From Deltaproteobacteria bacterium (GTDB lineage Bacteria > Desulfobacterota > Binatia > UBA12015): a stretch of DNA of 43,488 nucleotides. Below, in pieces: positions 17,654 through 26,600 of the stretch. Below the pieces are notes generated by a model that was given only the letters and a program-made list of their open reading frames with translations, was not told the DNA's origin and did no database searches. The translations under genes were made by a program, and so were the position numbers. Positions within the stretch are counted from its first letter, which is position 1. Every line of letters begins with the position of its first letter. The stretch spans positions 1-43,488 of the forward strand of contig JAJCZO010000341.1 of assembly GCA_029262355.1 (NCBI GenBank), read 5' to 3'.

Positions 17654-17947
17654 TCAATACCGTACGCGAAACTCGTCGAGCTCTTCGCCGTTCGGTTCGG
17701 AGCCCTGGTTCACGTGGGCAACGCGAGCTCCGCTCGGGCCATGGTGGCACCACCGCGTGAATTCAGCCATCGGTCCGGGCGGCCCTTCTGCGAGGATCTC
17801 GACGGAGCCGTCGCCGCGGTTGCGCGCCCAGCCGCGGAGGCCGAGACGCACGGCCTCTTCGCGGGCGGACCCGCGGAACCAGACACCTTGCACACGCCCT
17901 CGGATCTGGAGCCGAAGACGGACGCGGTCTTGTGGGGAGTTGGTCAG
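17654..17947 (-). CDS. acyP: Acylphosphatase, probably starting at a CTG
   Basis: Small enzyme that hydrolyses acyl phosphates. The fold's first strand and phosphate loop are present, [18 protein letters not shown], with the catalytic Arg at about residue 25 and the catalytic Asn in GWARN at about 43. It ends FRVRY, as in the family. The only canonical in-frame start (GTG at 17893) falls inside the phosphate loop and would remove the first beta strand. The frame is open up to a stop near 17984, and within it the best candidate is a CTG at 17947-17945. That CTG overlaps the TGA of the upstream csp gene (CTGA). The 97-residue length then fits. Start site is uncertain; identity is not. Confidence 0.8.
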   Translation of the reverse strand: MTNSPQDRVRLRLQIRGRVQGVWFRGSAREEAVRLGLRGWARNRGDGSVEILAEGPPGPMAEFTRWCHHGPSGARVAHVNQGSEPNGEELDEFRVRY

Positions 17948-18147
17948 TCCTTGCGAGTGACGTTGGTCGCCTGTGGACCCTTGTCACTGTCGGAGATCTC
18001 GAACTCTACCTCCTGGCCTTCGGAAAGGGTCTTGTAGCCCTCACCCTGAATGGCGGAGTAGTGCACGAAGACCTCGGGGCCTCCATCCTGCACGATGAAG
18101 CCGTAGCCCTTTGCGTTGTTGAACCACTTTACGCGCCCCTGAGGCAT
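17944..18147 (-). CDS. Cold-shock domain protein
   Basis: A 67-residue CspA-family RNA/DNA-binding protein with both RNP motifs: KGYGFI (RNP1) and VFVHYSAI (RNP2). It begins PQGRVKWFN and ends NVTRKD. AGGAG lies seven bases before the ATG. It acts as a single-domain RNA chaperone in the cytoplasm. Whether it is cold-induced cannot be told; the 123-base upstream gap is long enough for a structured leader, but I see no cold box. Its stop overlaps the presumed acylphosphatase start. Confidence 0.93.
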   Translation of the reverse strand: MPQGRVKWFNNAKGYGFIVQDGGPEVFVHYSAIQGEGYKTLSEGQEVEFEISDSDKGPQATNVTRKD

Positions 18148-18270
18148 AAGATGCTCCTGGTAACTCGGCGGGAGGATCCGATCCTCGTGGAGACACCCGC
18201 AGTATCCTTGGCGCCCTCCTATCAGAAGCGCTGCCGAAGGCGAAGCACGGGACTGATTTTTTCCGCGCGG

Positions 18271-19605
18271 CTACTGGTCGCCCGGCAGAGTGACGCGGTA
18301 GGTTGCGCTCCCGCGTCGCACGACGATGGAAATCGGGCCCGACCGTTGCAGCCGTCCTATGGCTTCACGGTACGCCAGGAGTGTCTCGCACGGTCGCTGC
18401 TGCACGGCGAGAAGTAGATCGCCCGGCTCGATGCCGGCGCGAGCGGCGTGCGTGCGTTCGCGCACCTTGGAGATCGAGACAGATTGCGTTCGAGGTGATT
18501 CTTTCACCCGCAGCCCGAGCCGACGCCAGCCGAGGTCATCGATCTGCTCGTCACTGAAGGCCGTCGCGACGAGCGTCAGGTCGAGGCGATCCTCTCCGCG
18601 ATGCACGCCGAGCACCATGGTCGCGCCGACTCCGGCAGTCGCGATGCGTTCGTCGAACTCGGCGCGGTCGCGAACGGTCTGACCATCGAGCGTTCCGACG
18701 ATGTCGCCCACCTTCACTCCGGCCGCTTCGGCCGGGCTGCCGAGGTCGACGCCGCGGACGACGACGCCTCGGGTGGCCGTCGTTTCCAGTGCGGCGGCGA
18801 GCGCCGGGGTGAGGTCCTGCACGAGTACGCCAACGCGACCGACGCGGACCTGCCCGTGCTCGATCAGTTCCTGCACTACGCGCGCCGCGCGTTCGGCAGG
18901 GATCGCGAATCCGATGTTCTCGGCCCGGCCCCAGATCGCGGTGTTGATGCCGATCAGCTCTCCGTGGATGTTGAGAAGCGGGCCTCCCGAGTTGCCGGGA
19001 TTGATCGATGCGTCCGTCTGAATGAAGTCGAAGTACGTCCGCTCGTCCAAGCGGAGCGAACGGCCGGTGGCGCTGATCACGCCGGTCGTCACCGTGTGAG
19101 AGAACCCGAAGGGGTTGCCGATTGCGATCACGCTTTCGCCGATCATGAGGTCGTGGCTGGGGCCGAAGGTGGCGTGGGGCAGGTCGCGGCCCTCGATCCG
19201 CAGCACGGCGAGATCGGCGTGGTCGTCGGTGCCGACCAGCGTCGCCTCAAACTCTCGTTCGTCAGCGAGGGTGACGGTGATCCGATCCCCGCGGGCAACC
19301 ACGTGTGCGTTGGTGACGACGTACCCGTCGGCGCGCACGATCACGCCGGACCCCAGGCTCGTGCGTTTGTACTGCCGATGGTGTGGTTGCATGAAGCGGC
19401 CGAAGAAATCCTGGAAGAAAGGGTCCGGTCGCAGGACGATCAGTTCTTCGGCCGAGATGTTGACCACCGAGGGGCGGAGCCGTTCCACGGCATCGACGAC
19501 GGGAGTGCGCCGAGTGGACTGAGGCGCGGCGAGGGCGACGCGGGGCGCCGAACCGGCAAGGAGCAGGGCGATGGCGCCGAGGGCTGAAAGAGTGCGCAGG
19601 ATCAA
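18271..19605 (-). CDS. HtrA/DegP-family periplasmic serine protease
   Basis: S1C protease with two C-terminal PDZ domains, 444 residues. A signal peptide (1-27) precedes the chymotrypsin-like domain with His101 (TNAHVV), Asp131 (DHADLAVL) and Ser206 (GNSGGP). A Phe-rich DPFFQDFFGRF loop at 61-71 resembles the LA-loop of DegP/DegQ. PDZ1 covers about 260-345 and PDZ2 about 360-440. It degrades or refolds misfolded envelope proteins. TTG 19605 is the start, ten bases after the speA stop and without a clear SD, so translation may be coupled. The order rapA-speA-htrA suggests one transcript. Confidence 0.92.
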   Translation of the reverse strand: MILRTLSALGAIALLLAGSAPRVALAAPQSTRRTPVVDAVERLRPSVVNISAEELIVLRPDPFFQDFFGRFMQPHHRQYKRTSLGSGVIVRADGYVVTNAHVVARGDRITVTLADEREFEATLVGTDDHADLAVLRIEGRDLPHATFGPSHDLMIGESVIAIGNPFGFSHTVTTGVISATGRSLRLDERTYFDFIQTDASINPGNSGGPLLNIHGELIGINTAIWGRAENIGFAIPAERAARVVQELIEHGQVRVGRVGVLVQDLTPALAAALETTATRGVVVRGVDLGSPAEAAGVKVGDIVGTLDGQTVRDRAEFDERIATAGVGATMVLGVHRGEDRLDLTLVATAFSDEQIDDLGWRRLGLRVKESPRTQSVSISKVRERTHAARAGIEPGDLLLAVQQRPCETLLAYREAIGRLQRSGPISIVVRRGSATYRVTLPGDQ

Positions 19606-19615
19606 GGGACCGATG

Positions 19616-21559
19616 TCAGGACGCGACCTTGGCGCCCACCACGGCGATCTCCTGAGTCGCGTCGCGGACGTCGAGGTAGGTGTAGCCCGAAAGGCCTTCT
19701 TCGTAGCGGCGGCGTAGCCGAGCGGATTCTTCGACCGTGATCCGTCCTTCGCGCAGCGCGACCTCGATCGCCTGTCGGGCGCGCTCGACGAGTTCCGGCT
19801 TGCTGAACTGCACGTAGCCCAGCGCTTCTTCGACCGAGTCGCCTTCGACGAGGTGCTCGATCTCGATCCGATCCGCCTCTCCGAGTCGCACGTGCACAGC
19901 GTCGGTATCCCCGAAGAGGTTGTGCAAGTCGCCGAGGATCTCTTGATACGCGCCGACGAGGAAGATCCCGATGTAGTAGGGAGAGCCGTTCGTGGGATGG
20001 AGTTCGAGCACGTGTTTCATGTCGTGGCGGTCGATGAACTGATCGACCTTGCCGTCGGAGTCGCACGTGAGGTCGGCGAAGATGCCGCGTCGGGTCGGTC
20101 GCTCGTCGAGCCGGTGCAGCGGCATTATGGGAAACAGCTGCTTCACCGCCCAGTGGTCCGGAGCGGATTGAAAGACGGAGAAGTTCCCGTAGTACGTGTC
20201 GGCCATCGCGCGCTCCAGGCCTTCGAGCTCCTCGGGCACGTACTCCATCTCCTGCACGAGTCGTAGGATGCGCGCGCAGCAGGCCCAGAAGAGTCGCTCG
20301 GACTGCCCGCGGGTCTTGAGGTCGACGTAGCCGAGGTTGAAGAGGGTGAGGGCCTCTTCCTTCGCCTGCACGGCGTCGTGGTAGGCCTCGATCGCGTTCT
20401 TGCTCGAGATGGCCTGAAAGGTCTCATGCAGCGTGTGGACGATCTTATGGTCCTTCTCGGTCGGCACGGTCGGTGTCGACTTGGGCAGGACTTCGTTCAC
20501 CCCGAGCACGTTGAAGACGAGAACGGAGTGGTGTGCGACCATGGCGCGGCCGGTCTCGGTGATGACGTCGGGGTGCGGAATCTTCTTCTCTTCGCACGCC
20601 TCCGCGATCGTCGAGATGATGTCGCGGGCGTATTCGGTATTCGTGTAATTCATCGAGGACTGGAAGTTCGACTGTGAGCCGTCGTAGTCGACGCCGAGGC
20701 CGCCTCCCACATCGAGGTAGCGCAGCCCGGCGCCCATCTCGACGAGTCCGATGTAGAACCGCGTTGCTTCTTGAACGGCTTCGCGGATGGCGCGAATACT
20801 GGTGACCTGCGACCCGACATGGAAGTGTACGAGCTCGAGGCAGTCCAGCATGCCTCTCTCTCGCAACTGCTCGACGGTGAGGATGAGCTCGTCGGCGGTG
20901 AGCCCGAATTTGCTGCGATCCCCTCCTGATTCGACCCAGCGGCCAGAGCCGCGAGCCGACAGCTTCGCCCGCACGCCGAGATGTGGGCGAATCCCGAGTT
21001 CCTCGGCGACCTCGAGCGCGAGGTCGAGCTCGTGGAAGCGGTCGAGCACGATGATGGGTGTGCGTCCGAGCTTCTGCGCCAGAAGCGCGATCTCCATGTA
21101 CGCGCGGTCCTTATAACCGTTGCACACGATCAGGGAGTCGGGGGTGTCGGCGATTGGGAGGATCGCGAGAAGCTCGGGCTTGCTGCCCGCTTCGAGGCCG
21201 ACGCCGTACCGGCGTCCGAAGTCGATGACTTCTTGCACGACGTGGCGCTGCTGGTTCACCTTGATGGGGTACACGGCCCGGTGCCGCCCCGTGTACTGGT
21301 GCTCCTCGATCGCGCTCTCGAAGCACTGCGAGAGCTCACGGAGGCGCGTGGCGAGAATGTCGGAGAACCGCACCAAAAGCGGCAGGCGCAACCCGCGACC
21401 GCGGAGATAGGTCGTCAGCTCGCCGAGGTCGATGCCGGGTCCGCGGTCCCCGCGTGGTCGCACCTCGATGTTTCCGTTGCGGTTGATCGTGAAGAAGCCC
21501 GAGCCCCAGGCGTGTACGTCGTAGAGCTCCAGGGCGTCCTGAATGGTCCAACCTCGCAT
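19616..21559 (-). CDS. speA: Biosynthetic arginine decarboxylase
   Basis: PLP enzyme converting arginine to agmatine, the first step of putrescine synthesis by the agmatine route; 647 residues, as in the SpeA family. The PLP Lys is in RHRAVYPIKVNQ (Lys100). Further marks are EAGSKPELL, SKFGLT, HFHVGSQ, GGGLGVDYDGSQ, and ITETGRAMVAHHSVLVFN. No agmatine deiminase, agmatinase or speE is nearby. It lies 45 bases downstream of rapA on the same strand. The product acts in the cytoplasm. Confidence 0.95.
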   Translation of the reverse strand: MRGWTIQDALELYDVHAWGSGFFTINRNGNIEVRPRGDRGPGIDLGELTTYLRGRGLRLPLLVRFSDILATRLRELSQCFESAIEEHQYTGRHRAVYPIKVNQQRHVVQEVIDFGRRYGVGLEAGSKPELLAILPIADTPDSLIVCNGYKDRAYMEIALLAQKLGRTPIIVLDRFHELDLALEVAEELGIRPHLGVRAKLSARGSGRWVESGGDRSKFGLTADELILTVEQLRERGMLDCLELVHFHVGSQVTSIRAIREAVQEATRFYIGLVEMGAGLRYLDVGGGLGVDYDGSQSNFQSSMNYTNTEYARDIISTIAEACEEKKIPHPDVITETGRAMVAHHSVLVFNVLGVNEVLPKSTPTVPTEKDHKIVHTLHETFQAISSKNAIEAYHDAVQAKEEALTLFNLGYVDLKTRGQSERLFWACCARILRLVQEMEYVPEELEGLERAMADTYYGNFSVFQSAPDHWAVKQLFPIMPLHRLDERPTRRGIFADLTCDSDGKVDQFIDRHDMKHVLELHPTNGSPYYIGIFLVGAYQEILGDLHNLFGDTDAVHVRLGEADRIEIEHLVEGDSVEEALGYVQFSKPELVERARQAIEVALREGRITVEESARLRRRYEEGLSGYTYLDVRDATQEIAVVGAKVAS

Positions 21560-21604
21560 CGGCTCGGGTTATACCGGCGGCATGGTGGCGGCGCCATGCG
21601 GTGC

Positions 21605-24397
21605 TCAGCTCTCGAGGATTGCCGCTGGGCCGTGCCAGATGAGGCGTGCCGCATCGAGGCGGACCCGGGCGGTGCCCAGGTGTTCGTTCAGCGCCGAAAT
21701 CTCGCGTTCGGCACGCTCGATCTCGTCGGCGCGAACGCGGTCGTTGACCGCGCGTAGGGCGCGGAGTCGATCGAGTTCTCCTCCGAGGTGCGAGGATACC
21801 GCGCGGCGGGCCTCCTCGATCCATCTGCGGCGTTCGGGCTCGGCCGCGGCTTCGGCCGCTTCGAACATCGCCGGGAGAACTCCAGTCGTTACTTCGGGGC
21901 TTGAGAGCAGGGCGTCGGGACGAGCGCCCTTGAGGGTCGCCGCGTGGCGCGCCGGGAGGTCTACGGGCTCGCCGCGTTGGTCGACGATGATTCGGATTGG
22001 GGTCGGCGGAAGGAAGCGATCTGCGGCCAACTCGCGTGGTGCGATGGCCTCGACGACGAAGTGCGCCTCGAGTAGGAGTCCCTTGGGATCGTCGCTCTCC
22101 CAGAGGGCGAACGCGCTGTTGCCTCGCTCGGACCCGAGCAGTAGCTCGAGCGCGCCCTGGGCGAGCGGATGGTCGCGGGTCAAGAACACCAGGTCCTCGC
22201 GTTCCAATGCGACGCGCCGCGAGAAGGTCGCGGACAGTCCCGCGTGCGGAAGGCCGGGAATCGCATCGACGTAGAGCCCCTCGGTGGAGAAGCGGTAGCT
22301 ACGCTCGGCGATCTCGTCGACCTCGACGCCGAAGTGCTCGAGCAGCCGAACCAGGTACCGCTCGAACCCGAGCGCCTCGTCTTCTGCGGCGATCGCCGCA
22401 CCGACGATCGCGGCGCGCTCGGGGCGCAGTGAGCTGCGCTCGAGAAGCCGGTCGCGTCCTTGCTCCAGTCGGCGTGCGATCTCGTCGCGATGGCGCCGGG
22501 TGTCGTCGAACAAGGTGGCCTCGGCGGTCTGATCGCGTGCGCCGGCACGCGCCGTGTCGAGCACGCGGCGAAGCGGCTCTTCGACGAGCGCGAGAATCTC
22601 GGTGCCGCCGCGTAGGCTGTGCGCGAGATCGTCCAGAGCCTCGTGGTGCCACCGTGCCAGCACTTCGTGCGCGGTCCCTTCGAGGTAGGGGACGTGGATC
22701 TCGACGTCGCCCTTCTGTCCGATCCGGTCGAGGCGCCCGATCCTTTGCTCGAGCAGCTCGGGGTCGAGCGGCAGATCGAACAGGACGAGGTGTCGGGCGA
22801 ACTGGAAGTTTCGACCCTCGCTGCCGATCTCGGAAGACAACAGCATCTGCGCGCCGGTAGGTTCGGCGAACCACGCCGCGTTGCGGTCTCGCTGGAGGAG
22901 CGAGAGGTCCTCGTGAAAGGCGGCGAGCCTCAGCTGCGCGCGTTCCTCGATCGCTGCCTGCAGCGCGGCGACCTGCGGGCGTGAGTGGCAGATGAGCAGC
23001 ACCTTCTCGTCGCCGACGTCGTTCAACAGATTGAGCACCCACGGGACGCGTGGATCGTCCGTGTAGTCGTGTGGCGACTGGTCGGCTCCTTCACGACCAC
23101 CCTCGAGGGCAATGAGGTGCGGTACGCGCTGGGGAAAGCCCGCGATCGCGCTCCGGGTGTTTCGGAACAGGACCCGACCCGTGCCGTGGCGGTCGAGCAG
23201 GTCGCTCACGAGCTTCGTTCGAGCCTGTGCGTCGCCGGCGGCGACCGCCTCGAAGCCGGCCGCGAGGCTGCCGGTGGGATCCCGCTCCAACGCCGACCGG
23301 CGCGCATCCTCGGAGATCGCCTCGCCCTCGGCCAGGCGATCGACCAGGTCGGCGACCGATGCGAAGCCCGCGCTTTCGCGCCGAAATGCGCCGAGGTCCG
23401 TGTGGCGCTCCGGGTCGAGGAGTCGAAGGCGCGCGAAGTGGCCACCCTCTCCGAGCTGTTCGGGCGTGCCGGACAAGAGCAGCACGCTCGGAACGCGGTT
23501 GGAAAGGGCCTCCACGAGCTGGTAGCCGCCGCTCGGTGCATCTTCGGACCAGGCCAGGCGGTGCGCCTCGTCTACGATCAACATGTCCCAACCGGCCTCG
23601 ACCGCGGCGCGAGCGTCGTCCGGGCTGGAGAGAAGAAAGTCGAGGCTCGTGAGGACCAGCTGTTCTTCGAGGAAGGGGTTCGCGTCGGGCTCGGTTGCGC
23701 GGATCGACTCACACCGTTCGCGATCGAAGAGCTTGAACCAGAGGTGGAAGCGTCGGACGAGCTCGACGAACCATTGGTGAACCAGAGACTCCGGCACGAG
23801 GATGAGCGCGCGCCCGACCCGGCCGCTCAGAAGCTGGCGGTGGAGCACGAGGCACGCCTCGATCGTCTTGCCGAGTCCGACCTCGTCGGCGAGGAGCACC
23901 CGGGGCGCGTGTCGCGCGGCGACCTCGCTCGCGATGTAGAGCTGGTGCGGGATCAGGTCGATCCGCCCGCCGAGAAACCCGCGAACCGGAGACCCGCGGA
24001 CCCGGCCGAGGTGGCCGAGCCCTTCGGTGCGCAGTGCGTGCACTCGGGCTTCGTCCACCTGCCCCCGTCGGAGTCGTTCGTCCGGCCCGCCGGCCGACAG
24101 GGTGTCTACCAACTCGTCCTCGGTGAGTTCCTCGTCGCCGCGGCGATACAGCAGAAGGTGGCCGTCCTCGACCACCTCGTCAATCGCGAACGTTCTGCCA
24201 GCTCGCCCGCTGATTGTATCGCCAACCTTGAACCGGATCCGCCGTAGGGGCGCCGACGCCGCGGCGTAGCGCCGGCGGTCGCCGGTCGCCCGGAAGACGA
24301 TCTCGATCTGGCGTCCGTCGACCTCGATCAGAGTCCCGAGCCCAAGCTCCGGTTCCGCCTCACTGATCCAGCGCTGTCCGATGGCGTAGATGCTCAC
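21605..24397 (-). CDS. rapA: RapA-like SWI2/SNF2 ATPase
   Basis: Large 930-residue helicase-like ATPase. The N terminus IGQRWISEAEPELGLG and GDTISGRAGRTF match the RNA-polymerase-binding domains of RapA (HepA), which recycles stalled polymerase. SNF2 motifs: I in LLADEVGLGKTIEA (about 171-180), II in IVDEAHR (276-279), III in LLLSGTPEQ. Motifs V and VI include LLSSEIGSEGRNFQFA and QRIGRLDRIGQKG. The C-terminal third is less conserved. RapA is best known from gammaproteobacteria. The start is set by the conserved N terminus; the SD is weak. It heads the minus-strand operon. Confidence 0.9.
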   Translation of the reverse strand: MSIYAIGQRWISEAEPELGLGTLIEVDGRQIEIVFRATGDRRRYAAASAPLRRIRFKVGDTISGRAGRTFAIDEVVEDGHLLLYRRGDEELTEDELVDTLSAGGPDERLRRGQVDEARVHALRTEGLGHLGRVRGSPVRGFLGGRIDLIPHQLYIASEVAARHAPRVLLADEVGLGKTIEACLVLHRQLLSGRVGRALILVPESLVHQWFVELVRRFHLWFKLFDRERCESIRATEPDANPFLEEQLVLTSLDFLLSSPDDARAAVEAGWDMLIVDEAHRLAWSEDAPSGGYQLVEALSNRVPSVLLLSGTPEQLGEGGHFARLRLLDPERHTDLGAFRRESAGFASVADLVDRLAEGEAISEDARRSALERDPTGSLAAGFEAVAAGDAQARTKLVSDLLDRHGTGRVLFRNTRSAIAGFPQRVPHLIALEGGREGADQSPHDYTDDPRVPWVLNLLNDVGDEKVLLICHSRPQVAALQAAIEERAQLRLAAFHEDLSLLQRDRNAAWFAEPTGAQMLLSSEIGSEGRNFQFARHLVLFDLPLDPELLEQRIGRLDRIGQKGDVEIHVPYLEGTAHEVLARWHHEALDDLAHSLRGGTEILALVEEPLRRVLDTARAGARDQTAEATLFDDTRRHRDEIARRLEQGRDRLLERSSLRPERAAIVGAAIAAEDEALGFERYLVRLLEHFGVEVDEIAERSYRFSTEGLYVDAIPGLPHAGLSATFSRRVALEREDLVFLTRDHPLAQGALELLLGSERGNSAFALWESDDPKGLLLEAHFVVEAIAPRELAADRFLPPTPIRIIVDQRGEPVDLPARHAATLKGARPDALLSSPEVTTGVLPAMFEAAEAAAEPERRRWIEEARRAVSSHLGGELDRLRALRAVNDRVRADEIERAEREISALNEHLGTARVRLDAARLIWHGPAAILES

Positions 24398-24465
24398 GAG
24401 AGCGCAGGACCCTAGCGCCGCTGGATGCCTCCCGCCAACTGTCGTATCGAGATTGAGGACAGACG

Positions 24466-24912
24466 ATGGGCTCCGACCGAATCATCCGAACTGCTCTGTG
24501 GGCCACCGCCCTCATGAACGTCGTGGTCGCGCTCGTTTGTGCCGCGCCGGGTTCGGTGCTTGGGCAGGCGGCGGGGTTGCCGGCGGCGGTCCCTGCGATT
24601 TACCGGTTGTTGCTCGGGTGGACGATCGCCCTGTTCGGGCTGGGCTACGGTTGGCTCGCCCGGCAGGGGGAGATCCAGCGGCCACTCGTGGCGTTTGGGG
24701 CCCTCGGGAAGCTGGGGGTGTTCGCGATCGTCTTCCTGCTCTGGCAGGGAGGCTCGATTCCGGTCCGACTGCTGTTCTTGGCGAGCGGCGACCTCGCGTT
24801 TGCGGCGCTCTTCGTCTGGTGGATGCGAGCGACCGGGGGCTCTTCTGAAGAGGGCTGGCAGCGGGCGGCCGGTCGTGGCAACAAGGAAGACAGGGCGATC
24901 TCGACGAGATGA
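24466..24912 (+). CDS. Small four-helix membrane protein
   Basis: A 148-residue hydrophobic protein with about four transmembrane helices (roughly 8-30, 42-64, 72-92, 100-121) and a charged C-terminal tail. GAGGA lies six bases before ATG 24466. I do not recognise a family. Its stop TGA overlaps the ATG of the histidine kinase gene (ATGA). Since that kinase has no membrane segment of its own, this protein could be its membrane partner, but nothing in the sequence proves it. Confidence 0.65.
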   Translation: MGSDRIIRTALWATALMNVVVALVCAAPGSVLGQAAGLPAAVPAIYRLLLGWTIALFGLGYGWLARQGEIQRPLVAFGALGKLGVFAIVFLLWQGGSIPVRLLFLASGDLAFAALFVWWMRATGGSSEEGWQRAAGRGNKEDRAISTR

Positions 24913-26333
24913 AGTCCGTGGATGAGCGATACGCAGCGGTCTTGAGCCGTGGGTTGGACGAGGGCGAAACGCCTAGCGTCTCGGCGGAGGCCCGGTCACT
25001 TGGGGCGGAGCTCGACGAGCAGGGCGTGCCGCGGGCCGCGATGGAGGAGATCCATGCGGGCGCTCTTCGACGGGTTGCGGAAGCGTGCCCCGAGGTGCCG
25101 ATCGGCACGGCGGCCCCACGGATTGCCGAGATCATGCTCGAGATCGGACGTTCGTACGAAGCCGCTCGTCGGCGGAGGATGAGTGAGGTTCCAGACGAAG
25201 AAGAGTTGGGCAGCACGTTTGCCGACGACGACTTCCTGGCGCTGCTGACGCACGAGCTGCGCACGCCGCTGTCGCCGATCCTCACCTGGGCCGAGTTGCT
25301 TCGCGCCGAGACGATGGACGGCGAGCAGACGGCCGCGGCGATTGGTGCGATCGAGCGCAACGCGCGTGCCTTGCAGGGGATGATCGACGATCTCTCGGTC
25401 GCCGCACGGTCTGCGTCGGGCCGGTTGCCCTACGATCCTGCGCCCGTCGACCTTGGGCCGCTCGCCGGCGAGGTTGTCGACGGCTACCGGGGGGAAGCGG
25501 AGGGGAAGGGCATTCGTCTCGAGTGCCGCTGGGACGGCCCCTTGCCCGTGATGGGTGACGCGCGACGCCTTCGTCAGGTGCTGCGTAACCTCGTCGGGAA
25601 CGCGGTGAAGTTCACCTCGCACGGCGGCCGCGTCGACGTGGATGTGACGGCCTCCGACGAAATGGTCCGCCTCGTCGTGAGTGACACCGGGCGTGGTCTG
25701 GGAGCCGGCGACCTCAGTCGAATCTTCGATCGGGTGTGGCCGTCGTCCAGTGCGATTACGCGCCGGCATCGTGGGCTCGGGCTGGGGCTCGCCGTCGTTC
25801 GCCGGCTCGTGCAGCTCCACGGTGGCTCGGTCGTAGCAGAGAGCGGGGGACGGGGGCAGGGCGCGCTGTTCGCGGTCGAGCTCCCCGCGGCTCCGGCCGG
25901 GGCCGCGGGCGAGACGGTCCCGGGGCGCGCGGGGCCGCGCCGCGGCGATTTGTCTGGCGTTCGTGTTCTCGTCGTCGATGACGAGGCCGACGCGACGCAG
26001 GCGGCAAGTGCGTTGCTCGGGCACTGGGGCGCAGACGTGAAGACCGTGGGCAGTGCGGCCGAGGCGCTCGGCGCCCTCGTGAGCTTCAAGCCTCGGGTTC
26101 TCGTCTCCGATCTCGCGATGCCGCGTCATGATGGGTACGCGTTGATGCTGGCGATTCGAGAGAATGAAGCGCGGACCCGCGCGCCGCGACTTCCCGCGAT
26201 CGCTCTGACCGCGCACAGTCGCGAGGAAGAGCGACGCAAAGCGATCGCGTCGGGCTTCGATGCCGTCGTGTCGAAGCCGATCGAATCGGGTGAGCTCCTC
26301 GAGACTCTCGGCGTGCTCGCCGCGGCTGGCTGA
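24909..26333 (+). CDS. Soluble hybrid histidine kinase with receiver domain
   Basis: A 474-residue cytoplasmic signalling protein. Residues 1-85 form a helical region resembling RsbU/KaiA-type N-terminal domains (LGAELDEQGV...IHAGALRR). The HisKA domain carries the phospho-accepting His115 in LLTHELRTPLSPIL. HATPase motifs follow: NLVGNAVKFT (N), DTGRGLG (G1) and GLGLGLAVVRR (G2). A Pro/Ala linker leads to a REC domain (about 352-470) with VVDDEAD, Asp401 in VSDLAMP, and the late Lys in VSKPIE. There is no PAS, GAF or transmembrane sensor. It overlaps the upstream membrane gene by four bases. The output partner is unknown. Confidence 0.92.
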   Translation: MKSVDERYAAVLSRGLDEGETPSVSAEARSLGAELDEQGVPRAAMEEIHAGALRRVAEACPEVPIGTAAPRIAEIMLEIGRSYEAARRRRMSEVPDEEELGSTFADDDFLALLTHELRTPLSPILTWAELLRAETMDGEQTAAAIGAIERNARALQGMIDDLSVAARSASGRLPYDPAPVDLGPLAGEVVDGYRGEAEGKGIRLECRWDGPLPVMGDARRLRQVLRNLVGNAVKFTSHGGRVDVDVTASDEMVRLVVSDTGRGLGAGDLSRIFDRVWPSSSAITRRHRGLGLGLAVVRRLVQLHGGSVVAESGGRGQGALFAVELPAAPAGAAGETVPGRAGPRRGDLSGVRVLVVDDEADATQAASALLGHWGADVKTVGSAAEALGALVSFKPRVLVSDLAMPRHDGYALMLAIRENEARTRAPRLPAIALTAHSREEERRKAIASGFDAVVSKPIESGELLETLGVLAAAG

Positions 26334-26600
26334 CGCACAGGGGCCCCGCAGGCGGTCGGCCGCCGAACGACATGACGCCGACGCGACATTTCCGGTGCTC
26401 CCCGGCGGTGAGCCTCGCTCTCCGCCGCCGAGACGGCCGGCAGCAATCCGTCGACCGGATGTCGACGGCTGCCCACGAGCCGGGTCGCGCCGGGAGCGGG
26501 CGCGCGATCACCGAAGGCAGGACGTCCGACGTTTTGCCAGTGAGAGGCGGTGCGTTGGGACACCCGTTGGCTCTGTCACGTGCTACGATCCACCCTGCAC

